64,000 bases of DNA from Teratosphaeria epicoccoides (GCA_021401465.1 JADDMT010000021.1:62001-126000); one strand, 5' to 3'. Positions 52,423-63,816 are shown, counted from the first letter of the stretch. Notes: a model not told the origin generated them from the sequence alone. Program-made: numbers and translations.

Positions 52423-53250
52423 ATGCCGAAGGAGCGGGGATACAACCCAGCGCAAGCTCAGCGCAAAGCAGACAAACAAAAAGAGATTGCCAAATCGCGC
52501 AAACAACAACAGGCCCAGCGAAATGAGAAGCTTGCCAGACGTAATCCGGAGCGCCTACAGAGGCAAGTCAACGAGCTGAAAGAGCTGGAGAGCCGCGGCG
52601 CATTGCGATCGAAAGACAAGGAGACGCTCGCGCAGCTCGAGAAGGATTTGAGAGGCGTGAGGAGAGCTCGGGAGGCATTGGGAGATGCTGCGCCAAACTT
52701 TGCAGAACGCAGACACGATCCTCGGCAGGAGCAGCGAGATCGAAGGCAGCACCAGGCCAGCTTAGGCAAGCGATCAAGGGACCAGGAAGATGCAGGCAGC
52801 GACACAGACCCGGAAGTGCGCTTAATACCTATGCCTCGCGATACACCTCCACCATTCCCAAGGCAGCCTCGAGAGCAATTCACGGACCCACAGCTAGGAC
52901 CGAATGGCAAACGAGTGCCTCACGCGTTGCCCGCAAAACCTACGCCTGCCACGCAAATCACGTACAGCTCCGCGCCACAGATTCGCGATCTCAAGAAAGA
53001 AGCCGTCAAATTTATGCCTGCGGTGGTATCGCAGCAGCGCAATCGTGTAAAGGGGCAAGGGAGACTGTTGGAACCTGAAGAGCTTGACAAGTTGGAGCTG
53101 TCGGGATACATGGCTGTTAGTAAAGCTGCAGAAGAGGCTGGTAAGGAGGCCAAGCACGAACAAATATTGCACGCTGGGCGGGCGCAGGAGGACGGCGTGG
53201 ATCTGGAGGATGAGCTTAGGAGATTTGAGTCGGAGATCGGCGGAATATAA
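52423..53250 (+). CDS. Wbp11/splicing-factor-type protein
   Basis: Single exon, 275 aa. The N-terminus MPKERGYNPAQAQRKADKQK followed by EIAKSRKQQQAQRNEKLARR and NPERLQRQVNELKELESRGA is the WW-domain-binding protein 11 (Wbp11) N-terminal domain: basic, then a coiled coil. The middle is Pro-rich with RDTPPPFPRQP, a potential WW-domain ligand. The C-terminus is acidic and helical (DLEDELRRFESEIGGI). Animal Wbp11 is about 640 aa; fungal relatives are short like this one. Family members associate with spliceosomal components in the nucleus. No intron is seen. The context (TCATCATGCC) supports this ATG. Confidence 0.85.
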   Translation: MPKERGYNPAQAQRKADKQKEIAKSRKQQQAQRNEKLARRNPERLQRQVNELKELESRGALRSKDKETLAQLEKDLRGVRRAREALGDAAPNFAERRHDPRQEQRDRRQHQASLGKRSRDQEDAGSDTDPEVRLIPMPRDTPPPFPRQPREQFTDPQLGPNGKRVPHALPAKPTPATQITYSSAPQIRDLKKEAVKFMPAVVSQQRNRVKGQGRLLEPEELDKLELSGYMAVSKAAEEAGKEAKHEQILHAGRAQEDGVDLEDELRRFESEIGGI

Positions 53251-54429
53251 CCGAGTCAGGCTGGAGACAGTCGGGCTGTGCAGATTGAGGATGTCGATGA
53301 TGAGGGCGATGGAGCTTGAGAGCAGGATGATGCTCAAATGACCGGCTCGGGTATCATGAACCCGTGACTACGCGGTCCAGTCCAAGAGCCAGTGGGCATG
53401 AACGCGGCACAATTGAGCATGACCTTAGCATCAACAGCAGACACCAGCAAGCAAGCAAGCAAACGAGCGATCAACCTGTCTCTGCTATCCTACGCCTTCG
53501 TGACGAAGGCCACTGGATAGGTACAAGCCAGCCAAACTAGATTGTCGATCGAGCCGACCAAAACAGCCAAATTGAAACCGCAGCGAACCGAATGCCCGAT
53601 CGACGTGCCAAAGAAACATGAGATCTGATCATGAAACCGCTAAGCTATGGATGCATGTGACCGCTTCCGGTTGTTCCGGTTGGCATCATGATGGAAGCTT
53701 GCTTGCAATCTTGTGCACCTACGATGCAGGCATGCGGCCGAGAAAGACCCAGAAGCTGACTTCTTGCCGCTTCAATTGAGTCCTTCGCAACGGCGTGCGG
53801 TCCACGATTGTGAGCTACATGGAATACCACCTTGTCTTAGGCGGGTCCAGGCAGCCATCCGAATAGAGAGACCCAAGAATCCTCGTGTCACTATACAGGC
53901 ACAACATCATCAGTCCTGTGCCAACTGGCATCCAGATCTGTCAGCAAGAAATGACACCTGTCAATATGTAGTGGACCCTGTCAGCCAATGTACAGGTCAA
54001 GAACGCTGCTTCTCGTAGCCGGGCTGCCATTCATATCCATGCCGAGTAACGCGTAGGTTGCCAGGCGGCTTTCTGGCGGCAATCCTGCCGGACATGTGCG
54101 AGCTGGTCGTGGCAAGCACGTGCAGGATGCCGTGCAAGCCCGCCGTCATACTTCAACAGCTTGAACCAACACTTGCTGGCCCATGCAGCGGCTGTCACAG
54201 AACAGATTCAATGCTTTGTCTGACTGGTTCCTGGCTCTTTTCCCGCTGTTCACTAAGGTAGAATTGGGGTTGAAGTGACATCATAGCCATCGAATCCGCG
54301 TGGAGGGCCAAGCTCCAACTGATGGGAGCTACAAATCTTTAAGAGCTTGGCATTCCTCCCAGTCGACATTTGCGCTGCCAAGAACGACTGCTGATCACCA
54401 AAGTCTTACAACTTGAAACATTAGACAAA
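53251..54429. other. Gene-poor region with a short AAGC repeat
   Basis: About 1.2 kb. An (AGCA)n/(AAGC)n run lies at about 53446-53465. A 102-codon frame at 53713-54018 (plus) has coding-like composition but no ATG near its start. The promoter of the decarboxylase gene lies at the end. Confidence 0.35.
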
Positions 54430-55832
54430 ATGGTTCATCAACACGGAGACCACCACGACATCCCTCACGAGCACAAGGTGCACCGGTAGGAGTGCACTTG
54501 TAATCTGTCAATGCCGTAGTAACATCACTGATGTTCATATGATACAGTCCCGGTGCTTGGCTCCCAGCGGACCACCGCATTCAGAAAGAATGGCTAGGCA
54601 AGCAGATCGAGGACGCCAAGAACCACCCAAAGCAACTTGCACCTGTCCTCCAGGACTTCAAGGACTTCATTGAGATGAACCCGCGTGTCTACATGTACTT
54701 TAACTCCATGTTTGACGAGGTACCTGTCAAGAAGCCTTACAACAAGGACCCTACAGGCCACAAGCAGATTCGCGACTACCACCACATGCTCGAGATTCTG
54801 AACCACACCTTCACCACTGCGCCGCACTGGACAGATGCAGCGGCGAACGTTGGCATGGTCGGTGTGCCCATGTGTGCCATCTTCGACTACCCTATGGGCA
54901 CCGCATCGGGTTTTGCGGCATTCCTGGATCCTGAGGTTAATGCTCATCTGAAGAAGATCTTGAACGAATGGGGCAAGTTCTTGACAACTCCTAAGAGTGC
55001 TGAAGTCTTGGGTGACCACAAGCAAGGCTGGTTCGGTCCCACTGGTCAGAAGGACATCATGGAGGTCGCCAACGCACCCTACAAGACCAGCCACAAGTTC
55101 GAGGACTTTTTTGTCTGCGACCCGAAGGCGAAGCACCACGGCTACAAGTCGTGGGATCACTACTTCACCAGACAGTTCAGGGAGGAGGTCAGGCCGGTCG
55201 CTTCGCCAGAGGATGACAATGTCATCGCAAACGCTTGCGAGAGCAAGGTCTTCAACGTTGTACACAACGTCAAGTTGAGGGACCGCTTCTGGATCAAGGG
55301 CCAGCCATACTCTGTCTGCGACATGCTTGCGCAGGACCCGCTGGCTGAGGATTTTGCGGGCGGTACCGTCTACCAGGCTTTCCTCTCTGCACTCTCGTAC
55401 CACCGTTGGCACGCACCGGTCTCTGGTACGATTAAGAAAGCTTTTGTCCAGGACGGCACATACTTCTCTGAGCCCTTGTTCGAGGGCCTTGGTGACCCCA
55501 ACACTCAAGAGATTGATCGTGGTGGTATCTCAACAGGCCAGGGCTATCTGACTGCTTTGGCCACCCGTGCCGTCATCTTCATCGAAGCCGACAACCCGGC
55601 GATTGGCTTGATGGCTTTCATTGGTGTGGGCATGGACGAAGTGTCGACCTGCGAGATTACGGTCAAGGAGGGCCAGCATGTGAAGAAGGGCGAGCAGACT
55701 GGCATGTTCCACTTCGGTGGCTCTTCGCACGTGCTGCTCTTCAGGAAGGGCGTTAAGGTTGATGGCTTCCCACAGCCTGGTCGCGCAGAGAATGTTCCGG
55801 TGCGCAGCCAGGTTGCTGTTGTCAAGCCTTAG
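54430..55832 (+). CDS. Pyruvoyl-dependent decarboxylase, phosphatidylserine-decarboxylase-related (PsiD-like)
   Basis: Exons 54430-54485 and 54548-55832, 62-nt intron (GTAGGA, ATACAG), 446 aa. It begins with a His-rich MVHQHGDHHDIPHEHKVHRP, then GAWLPADHRIQKEWLGKQI. An N-terminal helical domain (FKDFIEMNPRVYMYFNSMFD) precedes the PS-decarboxylase fold, with YKSWDHYFTRQFREEVRPV, YHRWHAPVSGTIKKAFVQDG and, near residue 409, HFGGSSHVLLF, where GSS is the self-cleavage site that forms the pyruvoyl group. Canonical PSDs have LGST here and a membrane or mitochondrial leader; this protein has neither. The N-terminal extra domain and GGSSH are typical of the soluble PSD-related group that includes tryptophan decarboxylase PsiD of Psilocybe. 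Substrate not determinable; could be an amino acid rather than a lipid. Confidence 0.88.
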
Positions 55833-56920
55833 ATTGGTGGGTGGCGATGGACACGTACAATATGCCTTTTGGATGAAGCTATGAGAGGCTTGCATAACGA
55901 CTGTATAGCAGCACAGGCGGTTGCAGCTGTATGACACGATAGAAAAGTATCCAGAACTGTCCATTGCACAATTGTCGTTGTGCCCCAACCATTCGTTGAC
56001 CCTCAGGTTGACAGCGTCTCGATTGATCGTCAATCAAGCGGATGAATCATTGATGTAGCGGACTGCCTGTTGGCTGATTTGACAGCTTGTTGCAGGTTCA
56101 CAGCTAATTGACATGTCCAATACACTGATGATGCTGTTGACTGCTTGAAACGTCCATTGAAGCGCCAAGTGCTGAATCCATTATCCGACCGCTTGACTGG
56201 ATGTGGTTCGACGACAAAGGGAAAGCTAATGTACCTAGCGAACGCAGCTTGCCGAGCTCGCCTTGGCTGTGAGCCTGTGCATCCTTCGATCCTTCGCCAT
56301 GCATCCCCCGATCCTTGAGTGTGTCTCACCTAGCACCTGTTGCTTTGATTCGGCGCAGCGCGCGCATACGAGCGACAGGTCTAATAAAACTCGAGCCCAG
56401 ATACTACGACGTGATCTGTTGATCGCCAGTACTCTCATACTGAAGTCATGCTCAGACGATCACCATGATGGAAGGAGGTGTCAAAGGAGGTGTCCAAGTA
56501 ACACAATAAGTGCGCTCAGCCGCACATTTCCCAATGTCTAGCGCACGTTGCGCGACCGGCCAATGTTGTAAAGTCTGAAAAGGGTCCCAATGTCCATCAG
56601 TCTATCTTTGGCAGCTGAGCCTCGGTACTGACTGCATGGCGCCACCAGGACGCTGAACAACAAGCCTGATCATGGCAACAATAATAATACTGCTTGTGCC
56701 CGATCACGACTGCTGAACAAACATGCGGGCGTGTTGGACCTGCTGCTAACATCACCTGCGCAGCCAACCTCGCGTTTGCAACTCTGGAGATCGCTGTGAT
56801 TTCGAGGACTGCACAGCGTGCTGAACATTGCCAGAATCCCCAATAACCTCTTCGATCGATACTTCATTCTGGACGCTATTGGCGCGATCAGATCAGCCAG
56901 CGACGAATGCAAGTCTCCTG
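55833..56920. other. Intergenic, TTGAC-rich in part
   Basis: About 1.1 kb between the decarboxylase and the PLAC8 gene. The stretch 55995-56160 again contains many TTGAC/CTGAT elements (GTTGACCCTCAGGTTGACAG near 56000, GATGATGCTGTTGACTGC near 56130), recalling the tract at 19040. No gene is supported. Confidence 0.35.
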
Positions 56921-57625
56921 ATGGCTGCATACCCAGAAGAAGAAGAATGGCGCAACGGTATCTGCTCGCACTGCTGTGGCGGGAGTCTTGGAGTCTGCGT
57001 ACGCTCAGCCCTGGACGCCGTGGTCAGAAAGCACCTACTGACGCAACAGCAGATGAGCGCGTGGTTCTGCTCTTGCTTCATGTACGGCAAAGCTGCGAGT
57101 CGGCAAGATCACTTCCCAAGTCAAGATGAGAAGGACCTCACCTATTGCAATGGCGATTGCGCGATCATGTGTTTGGCTGTTAATGTTCGACGACCACTTC
57201 CGCGAACGAGGATGTTGCATCTTCATTTCGTTGGACACTCTTGCTGATCTGCGCATCATGGATTGCTAGGTTGTGTGCACCTGCACTTCCTGCCGCTTTG
57301 TCTGTCCCGTCAAAAGCTCAGAGAGCAGCATCGGATCAAGGTAGGACCATTGATGCCCGCTCGAGATTTGTGGCAGAGACTGATGTGATCATCCAGGGCA
57401 ACGGCTGCACAGACTGCTTGGCCTCGTATTGTTGCTTTCCCTGCGCGATCGCACAGATGGACACGGTAAGCCGCGATGCAACGCTCCGTGCTTATCCCTA
57501 TTGTCCCACCAAACAATCAAGGGGCTGACTGTTGGTTCTGACAGGAGTTGAAAGACCGGGCTGGCACGCAGCAAACCTCTGAGGAATACGGCAGACAACC
57601 TGCCATGCAATACATACCACAGTGA
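56921..57625 (+). CDS. PLAC8 (Cys-rich) family protein, five exons
   Basis: Exons 56921-56998, 57050-57170, 57270-57340, 57397-57465 and 57545-57625, 139 aa. Introns are 51, 99, 56 and 79 nt; donors GTACGC, GTTTGG, GTAGGA and GTAAGC. The GTTTGG donor is weak but its phase is required. The protein runs MAAYPEEEEWRNGICSHCCG, then FCSCFMYGKAASRQDHF, NGDCAIMC, a hydrophobic stretch LHFLPLCL, REQHRIKGNGCTDCLASYCC then FPCAIAQMDTELKDR. This is the PLAC8/Fcr/cornifelin pattern: two Cys-rich blocks with CxxCC or CC pairs around a hydrophobic helix and the motif NGCTDCL. Fungal and plant members act at the plasma membrane in cadmium resistance, calcium influx or size control. The role here is not known. 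Confidence 0.8.
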
Positions 57626-57998
57626 GAAGGGTTGAGAAGTGTTTCGGCGCGAGCGGATGCCTCTTGAATGCGATGCATGGTAGCATGCGGATCTAGACGG
57701 GGACCCAGCATCGCGGAGAGGGCCCGGGACAGCTGGACTAGCGGTTCTGTGTCGATAATACGGTTCCGAGATGTCAGAAATTCCTCATCTTTAGCATTAG
57801 AATCATTGCGTCTCCGGCATGAACCAAGATGGGCTGAGATCTTCAAAAGCCCTCGAGCCCTGATTGTATGCACTGTAACCGAGAGAACAATATTTTCCAA
57901 GCCGCCAGCTTCAAAGCAGCAGCGTGCTGACCCTGCAGCTATTAAACCCAAGAGGCTCAAGAATCGTTCACCTGATTCTCCAGTATTGACGTGCAGAC
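57517..57998 (-). CDS. Hypothetical ORF antisense to the PLAC8 3' end, low confidence
   Basis: 162-codon frame on the minus strand, without an early ATG (first codon TTG at 58005). The central part reads like a helical protein (TEPLVQLSRALSAML, MHRIQEASARAETLLN). It overlaps the last PLAC8 exon. It may be chance, an exon, or part of the 3' region of the MFS gene, which ends at 58101 on the same strand. Confidence 0.22.
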
Positions 57999-58100
57999 AT
58001 CGCAAATTCCTCCCTGATAGACCTCTAGCCGAAACTACTCAATGTCGCCAAAGCATGATGCATGAACGCCCCAGATTCCTGTCGGTGTGTATTCCATATG

Positions 58101-59958
58101 CTAATCTTGCACAGCCTCTTCGTCGATATCACTCCCTACCGGATGATGATGATGCTCGTGGTGATGCGGATGGATGATTTCCTTGACGCCGTTGTCAATA
58201 TGCACCTTGCTAGTCTTCTTCAGCTCCTTAGGCATCCATATCAATTGGATAACACCTATCGCCGAGACGGCAGCAAGACTCCACCAGGATGCGGCACTGC
58301 CTCCTGCGGCATATATCCAGCCGACTAGTGGCGATGAGAGGGTACGCGCAAGACAAGCGGCGGACATGGCAGCGCCGTTGACACGTCCTAAGACAAGCGG
58401 CGATGGTGTGGCGTTCTTTAGCATGATCAATGCGCATGGGAACACAATAATGCCGAAGAATGCCTGGAGGATGAGGTCCACGTAGATGCCTGGACCAACT
58501 AGGATGTCGGGCAGGCCGCTCAGGAACGGGATGATGATATAGGTGACTGGGTACCACAAGATCATCTGGAAGAAGGAAGTCCAGACTCCAAAGCGCTCGA
58601 CGAAGATGGGAAAGATCTGGTCATGAATGTTAGATGCGTAGCCTACACGTCTCAGATTTTGTTCGACACACCAAGCCTTGCACGATCAAGGTTATCAAGC
58701 CGTTGACAGCCAGGTAGGTACCCACGCCGTGCAGGTCAAATTTGAGCCCTCCGATAAGATCGAGGCCGTTACTGTGCTTGTCGTCCAGCATCCAGACAGG
58801 CAGGTTCGTGATGTACGCCATCTGATGGTATGCAAACAGCGACATGGACAAGATCAGCATGACGACGGTGAAATTGAATGTCTTCTTCGGCGGCTCGGCT
58901 TCTCTCGTGGTTGGCAGGATCTCGTGCGGTGGTAGCCGTATCGAATGCATTGTAGCGAAAGACCCTCGTCGCAGGTCAAAGTGCGTGTCGACGGGCATGG
59001 GCGCTTCGACCATGAATGAGGACTTTGCTCGTAGCTCGCGCAGTCCCGCAATGACAGAAGACGACCTATGCCTGATACTGGAGCGCAAACTTCCTCGCTC
59101 TGTCGCTATAGACGGCCGCGGCCTGATCATGCGCGCATAATGGGTCAACGGCGTCCTCTCGTCAATGGATGCCTCTTCGACGGCCACGTCATGGTCTTCT
59201 TCCTGAACCTGTGGTTTAGTTTCCTTCAGAAAGATCATGCCTTGAATAATGGCCAGGACGATACCACCAGCAGCGACAAGATTAGGTAGCAGATACGGGA
59301 ACTGTCCAAAAATGCCGTGCTGAGAGAACAAGTTGGGATAATACTTGGCCGGCTGCGCGAGGAACCCGCCCATGGCGGACCCAATGATACCTCCAAGAGT
59401 CCAGACGAAGGGCTGTGTGGCGTATGCCCTGGCTGCTGCTTGTCAGTCAATGTCTGCGTAGCATCGACATGAATACGCACGCTCATGGTCCGGGTTGGTC
59501 ACCATCTCTGCCACCATCGTCTGCATGATTGCCACATTTCCGTTCAATGCGCCACCTATGAAGCGAGCCAGCAACGCTACCCAATACGTCTTTGCCAAAC
59601 CAAAGCCGATACTTGACAGCGCCACGCCTGCGAGTCCGATCAATGCCACAGGTTTTCGCCCATAGACATCCGAGATGGCGCCCCAGCCGAGTGCAGTGAT
59701 GGCCTCGGCGATGGCGTACGCTGACAACAGCAGTCCGGAGTAGAAGGCAGCATCGCGATCGTGGACACCCAAGTCCTTCACCATCACATAAGAGTATGCC
59801 AGAATTGAGTTGAAGGCCAGCGGCTCCGAGAAGCGACATATCCCGATGATGATCAGCTGCTGCAGTGGGAAAGGCGCGTTCTTCGGGTCCTCCTTCTGCG
59901 CGTCTGGTTGGTGGCGACTGGGCGCCGGCTTTCGAGTGGCGTCGCCATTTGCGTGCAT
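58101..59958 (-). CDS. Major facilitator superfamily transporter
   Basis: Three exons: 59481-59958, 58672-59432 and 58101-58616, 584 aa. Introns are 48 nt (GTGCGT, GCAG) and 55 nt (GTGTGT, CCAG), and the joins give NPDHEPRAYATQPFVWTLGG and LIVQGLIFPIFVERFGVW. Twelve membrane segments are expected, six before and six after a long charged loop (about 250-350). The loop between TM2 and TM3 has GWGAISDVYGRKPVALIGL, the MFS G-x-x-x-D-x-x-GR-K/R motif. ARFIGGALNGNVAIMQTMVA is TM4. It belongs to the YCR023C-like group of fungal MFS proteins related to drug or tetracycline-type antiporters. The C-terminus is His-rich (HPHHHEHHHHP), which might bind metal. Substrate unknown. Confidence 0.88.
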
Positions 59959-60674
59959 GGTGGTGCAAACAAGCCTTTCGGGCTAGGTGGTGACTGCTGA
60001 TGTCGAGAGCATCTAGTCAGGTGGTGTTGCGCTTGAGACGGATGATGACCTTTCGCTTCGGGTTTCGGAAGAAGTCTTGCAGTCGGACTGTCGGAGGAGC
60101 AGCTGGTGGTGCTGAAGTGTCCGCTAGGAAGAAGATGCGGCTTATGAGAACTATCAATTGTGAGGGAGACCAGCGAATCAAACCTTGTTTCGGGTCAAAG
60201 AATAATGCGCGCAGTTATCTATGGGAGCGCCACAGCCGGGCGTGTGGATTGGCAGGTTGGGTTGAGGCAAAGACGGCGGTGAGTGCGCTCCCCTCAGCCG
60301 GTGCTACTGACGCAAAAGTAATGCAACTTTGAATCATGCAAGCAACCAGCTGCTATCAGACTGCTGCAGCAGCTTGATCTCGTGATGGTGTGGTAGAGAG
60401 CCGTGGCACTGGCAGCCTGCAGGAGAATGTATGTGGCGTGAACTCGCTTATTATTACACGCATCAGCGATGACTTTCGAAGCACGTTGGATCGGTGATGA
60501 GCACGGTGCTTTGGAACGGGTCCGATATCTCGCCAAACGGCGTAGGAGCATCCGAAATGCTTAATTTCGCCCGTGGTGCTGAGCATATGCGTCGATGATT
60601 TCCGCCATCCCACCGACCCTTATGGCACTGGGTGCGCGTGAAAGTTGCGTCGACATGCATCAAATAGCAAGGAC
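59959..60674. other. Intergenic region
   Basis: About 720 bp, divergent. It should contain the MFS promoter. No further feature is seen. Confidence 0.4.
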
Positions 60675-61241
60675 ATGCCGGCGTTATTCTGGAAGGAGAA
60701 AAGCACGTGCGAGTCAAAACGGGCTGTCAGTCCTGCAGCTGGTTGTTTCCAGTACGATGAGCATCACCAGCCGACTGATGACATCACGCTATCCTCATCG
60801 CAGGAACTCTGGACATCTCGTCCGCGGTATACATCTATTGCCAATCTGCGTGCAGGGCGACGATTGCTGGTGTCGTCAATGCATGAGTCCTTGAGACGAT
60901 CGGAATCGAAGAAGATTGCTGACCTGGCGCCCAGTGGCGACTTGTCATCAGAGAAGTCACCAAATCCGTCACCGCCCTCAGATGTTTTGCAAAATTGGTG
61001 GATGCGATGCAGTAGTCAGCTTAGCGTAAATGGTACCAGACACACAGCGAAAAGGATGGTGAAGAGATGTGAAAGGATAAGGATCAGCCGACGAGGGCCA
61101 CGGCCGGGTTCAAAACACAAGCTTGAGAGGCAAAGAAGGCAGAGACGAGCAGAGTTGTCGCCTGCTTCATGGCAATCGCAGTCCTCGAAGTACAGTCGTC
61201 TGGTCCTGGCAGCACTTGTGTTTAATGCGGATGGTATGTGA
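60675..61241 (+). CDS. Hypothetical basic protein, 188 aa
   Basis: ATG frame beginning MPALFWKEKSTCESKRAVSP, one exon. Polar and Ser-rich in the middle (SGDLSSEKSPNPSPPSD), with a strongly basic segment (KRMVKRCERIRISRRGPRPG) and a short hydrophobic end (RLVLAALVFNADGM). No known domain. The whole frame has even coding composition and no competing long frame in other phases, which is the main support. The basic region could be a nuclear localisation signal. Function unknown. Confidence 0.4.
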   Translation: MPALFWKEKSTCESKRAVSPAAGCFQYDEHHQPTDDITLSSSQELWTSRPRYTSIANLRAGRRLLVSSMHESLRRSESKKIADLAPSGDLSSEKSPNPSPPSDVLQNWWMRCSSQLSVNGTRHTAKRMVKRCERIRISRRGPRPGSKHKLERQRRQRRAELSPASWQSQSSKYSRLVLAALVFNADGM

Positions 61242-61338
61242 ACCTCTCATAATCGGCCGTCAGCCGAAGCGATGTCGCTGGGTCCCAGTGGACCACGCTT
61301 GTGCTCGACGAATCGTCTGAGCTTGCTGCTCAAACTAG

Positions 61339-62092
61339 TTACTGCTCCCTGTTCTGCTCGTAGACAAAATTCGCACCGACGACCGTCAGTCCATTCTCGT
61401 CCGCCCACTTCCTGAGACCTTGTCTCTCGTCGGGGTAGCCCCAATGCTTCCTGTCTCCGGGCTTGCTCAGATTCAAACCCTCCATAGTACCGTTCTTCGG
61501 CATTAGAGCCGCAAATACATATCGGTGCTTGCCTGTCTTGGGCGGAGGACCAGGTGGCTTGTATTCCATGACGTCCTCGAGCTTGCTGCGAGACGTGGCC
61601 GCACCTTTCAGAGGCACATTGGTGGTCACCCAATGCGCCATCTCGCTCCACTTTGGGTCGTCGCGTGAGGGCGCGTCTGGGTCGGTCATTGCGAGTGTGA
61701 GCTGTACGGAAGAGAGGTTCATCACGGTTGAAGGAAGATCAGCAAAATGGACATTCGGAGCTTTCTGCGTGTCAGATGGGTCGAGGACGTTGCCCAGTTC
61801 AGCCTTGACATTGTCTGGCCAAGCGGCAGAAATGCTGAGCTGTGGGTCGAACGGATCGAGGACTGCCGGAATGATCTCTGCGACTTTGAGCCTGCTTGAG
61901 AGTCAGTGACTGCAGGTATCTGCTTTACTACTTCATTTACCGTTCCAAGATATTGTCCGCATCGCCGCTGTGCGACTCCACTGGGAAGAAGGAATGTTTG
62001 GTAGTAGCTTGCAATGGGTGTTGATCCTCTGACACTGCAGAGCTCAGCACCACGCAAAGCGCTAGTAGCGAGCCGAGTATCCTGCCGAACAT
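61339..62092 (-). CDS. Secreted phosphatidylethanolamine-binding protein (PEBP) family
   Basis: Exons 61941-62092 and 61339-61891, 49-nt intron (GTAAAT, AGCAG), 234 aa. Starts MFGRILGSLLALCVVLSSAV at ATG 62092, a clear signal peptide cleaved near residue 20, so this copy is secreted or lumenal, unlike cytosolic yeast Tfs1. PEBP motifs: LTLAMTDPDAPSRDDPKWSE (the DPDxP block), HWVTTNVPL, YKPPGPPPKTGKHRYVFAAL (the GPP and HRY parts of the ligand pocket) and FVYEQNREQ at the end. The DPDAP and G-x-HRY residues that form the anion pocket are intact. PEBPs inhibit proteases or kinases; targets here are unknown. Polarity: transcribed toward the hypothetical gene at 60675, stops 97 bp apart. Confidence 0.92.
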
Positions 62093-63277
62093 TATTTTGG
62101 GTTCGCTGATTAGGTCAATGCCTCGTTGTGGTGTTCGGCTCTGCATTCAATGCTGATTGCAGCGGATAAGAAAGGCATGAGGTCGTGTGCTCGCTAGAGT
62201 CCCCCACCCACGAAATGCAGGTAAGCTCACCACACCTGCAGCCTGACGTTAAGAGAAGAAGGCACGACTCACGAGCCACCTCTGTACCATACAGACCACT
62301 TTTATTCTAGCATCCGTGTTGCATACCCGTAATCATCGCGTCACCCCTCGGTTGTGAACCGAATCGGCCATCCGAAGCAGCAATAAATATCACGGTGCCA
62401 GGTTACATATCTTGGGTGTGGTAGTTTCGCCATTCATCGACAGGGTCGTCGATTCATGTCGCGCATGACGACCACGTAAGATTGGCTTCTCTCCCAACCT
62501 CGCCAGACGTAGAGGAACGAGGTTTGAAGGAACGGCAAACTTCCACGTACTTTTCGGGAAGCCGTCTCCCGCCCCGAGGCCGTCTCACAGTTCCCTGTCA
62601 ATTGCCAATATGTCCTCACCGAGAACAGGTCTTTGTCCAAAAGGCAGCTCACCGCTGTTGTAAGGTTACGTGCTCTCCGTCATGTTGTCGAGCATTCTAG
62701 ACCTCCTATCAAGATGAAGCATCTTTGCAGGCTCCGTCAGACTAGTGACATCCGCCCACGTCTCTCTTGCTTCGCCTTGCAGTGTGCCAGCAGGGCCCGT
62801 GACCGGGACGGAATAGGCCATACCCTTGAAGTTATATCAGCAATCTTATCGGAAGGATGTCAGAGTCAGGCGCGGGTAGGTGAACCAATGTACGACCAAT
62901 GAAGTCCCACGTGAAATAAATTCTCGTTTTGACGTTCGCGGGCGGCATACAGCTGTGCGCTGCCAGACATTCCTGCTACAGGATATCACGCGAGCGGAAG
63001 ACTGAGAAGCTCACGTTTGTCGGAGGTTCGAACGCATGCCTGAGTGATACGCAAGCTGCCTGTAAAGGTTCTGCAGGTTCGAGACATATTTCCTCCACTC
63101 CTCGCTTGCATTGTCTGGGATTAGGATGGAGAGGAACTGCTCCGTTTTACTGCTCCCGGGTAGCGACATTCGGGTCAAGTGGTCCTTGGGGGTTAACCGC
63201 CACCATTTCGCTTGGCAGATGGATGGAGACAGTGTGAAGCGACAGTACTCGAAAGCAACTTTGAGACAGGGGTGATT
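62093..63277. other. Intergenic region
   Basis: About 1.2 kb upstream of the PEBP gene. Small frames only, none supported. Confidence 0.35.
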
Positions 63278-63772
63278 TCAGGTACTGGCACTTATACTTC
63301 TGCTGATTATCAAAACTACGCGTGAAGAGCATCTGATGAGGAGACGCGTAATGGAGATTACCGATAGAGGTAATGATGGCAATGCTAAGAAATCGGCGTC
63401 GCGAAACTCGCACGCGATCCCGTGAGTCTGTGGAAGTGGGACGGCTTCGAGCTGCAACTTGTCAATATCAGACTCACTAATGTTGCCAGCGTCAATGTCC
63501 GTCTCCTGATGCGCCGACTCCATCTGTAGATTGTGACAGCATCTGGTCATTGACACGTCCTCCGCCGCAGGTCGATGTGCTAAGTATCCTAGACGGCGTC
63601 CCGATGCAGTTCCTCCGTCCGCGCCCATTAGATCGCCAGCTCTCAGATCCAAGTAATTGTGATTTGGGCTGTCGGTAGCCAAGTCGTTTGGGCTGGACCC
63701 GGGCGGAAAGCACGCTTGGTAGCGGAGGCTCAATTGGGAAGCTGCACTTCCATCCACAAGATAACACATCAT
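63278..63772 (-). CDS. Hypothetical protein, 164 aa
   Basis: ATG at 63772 (MMCYLVDGSAASQLSLRYQA), stop at 63278. Polar N-terminal two thirds with normal coding composition and an acidic patch (DIDAGNISESDIDKLQLEA), then a hydrophobic stretch near the C-terminus (LPLSVISITRLLIRC). No domain is recognised. The start lies 45 bp from the divergent ATG of the next gene, which makes this either a very tight divergent pair or a frame within the 5' leader of a longer transcript. Confidence 0.35.
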   Translation of the reverse strand: MMCYLVDGSAASQLSLRYQACFPPGSSPNDLATDSPNHNYLDLRAGDLMGADGGTASGRRLGYLAHRPAAEDVSMTRCCHNLQMESAHQETDIDAGNISESDIDKLQLEAVPLPQTHGIACEFRDADFLALPSLPLSVISITRLLIRCSSRVVLIISRSISAST

Positions 63773-63816
63773 CGATTCGAAGTTCACCTGCAATCTTGGA
63801 AACGATATTGGTCAAG

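Noticed and set aside
54594..55508. 304-codon minus-strand frame
   Set aside because: Antisense of the decarboxylase coding exon; the plus strand has the conserved motifs.
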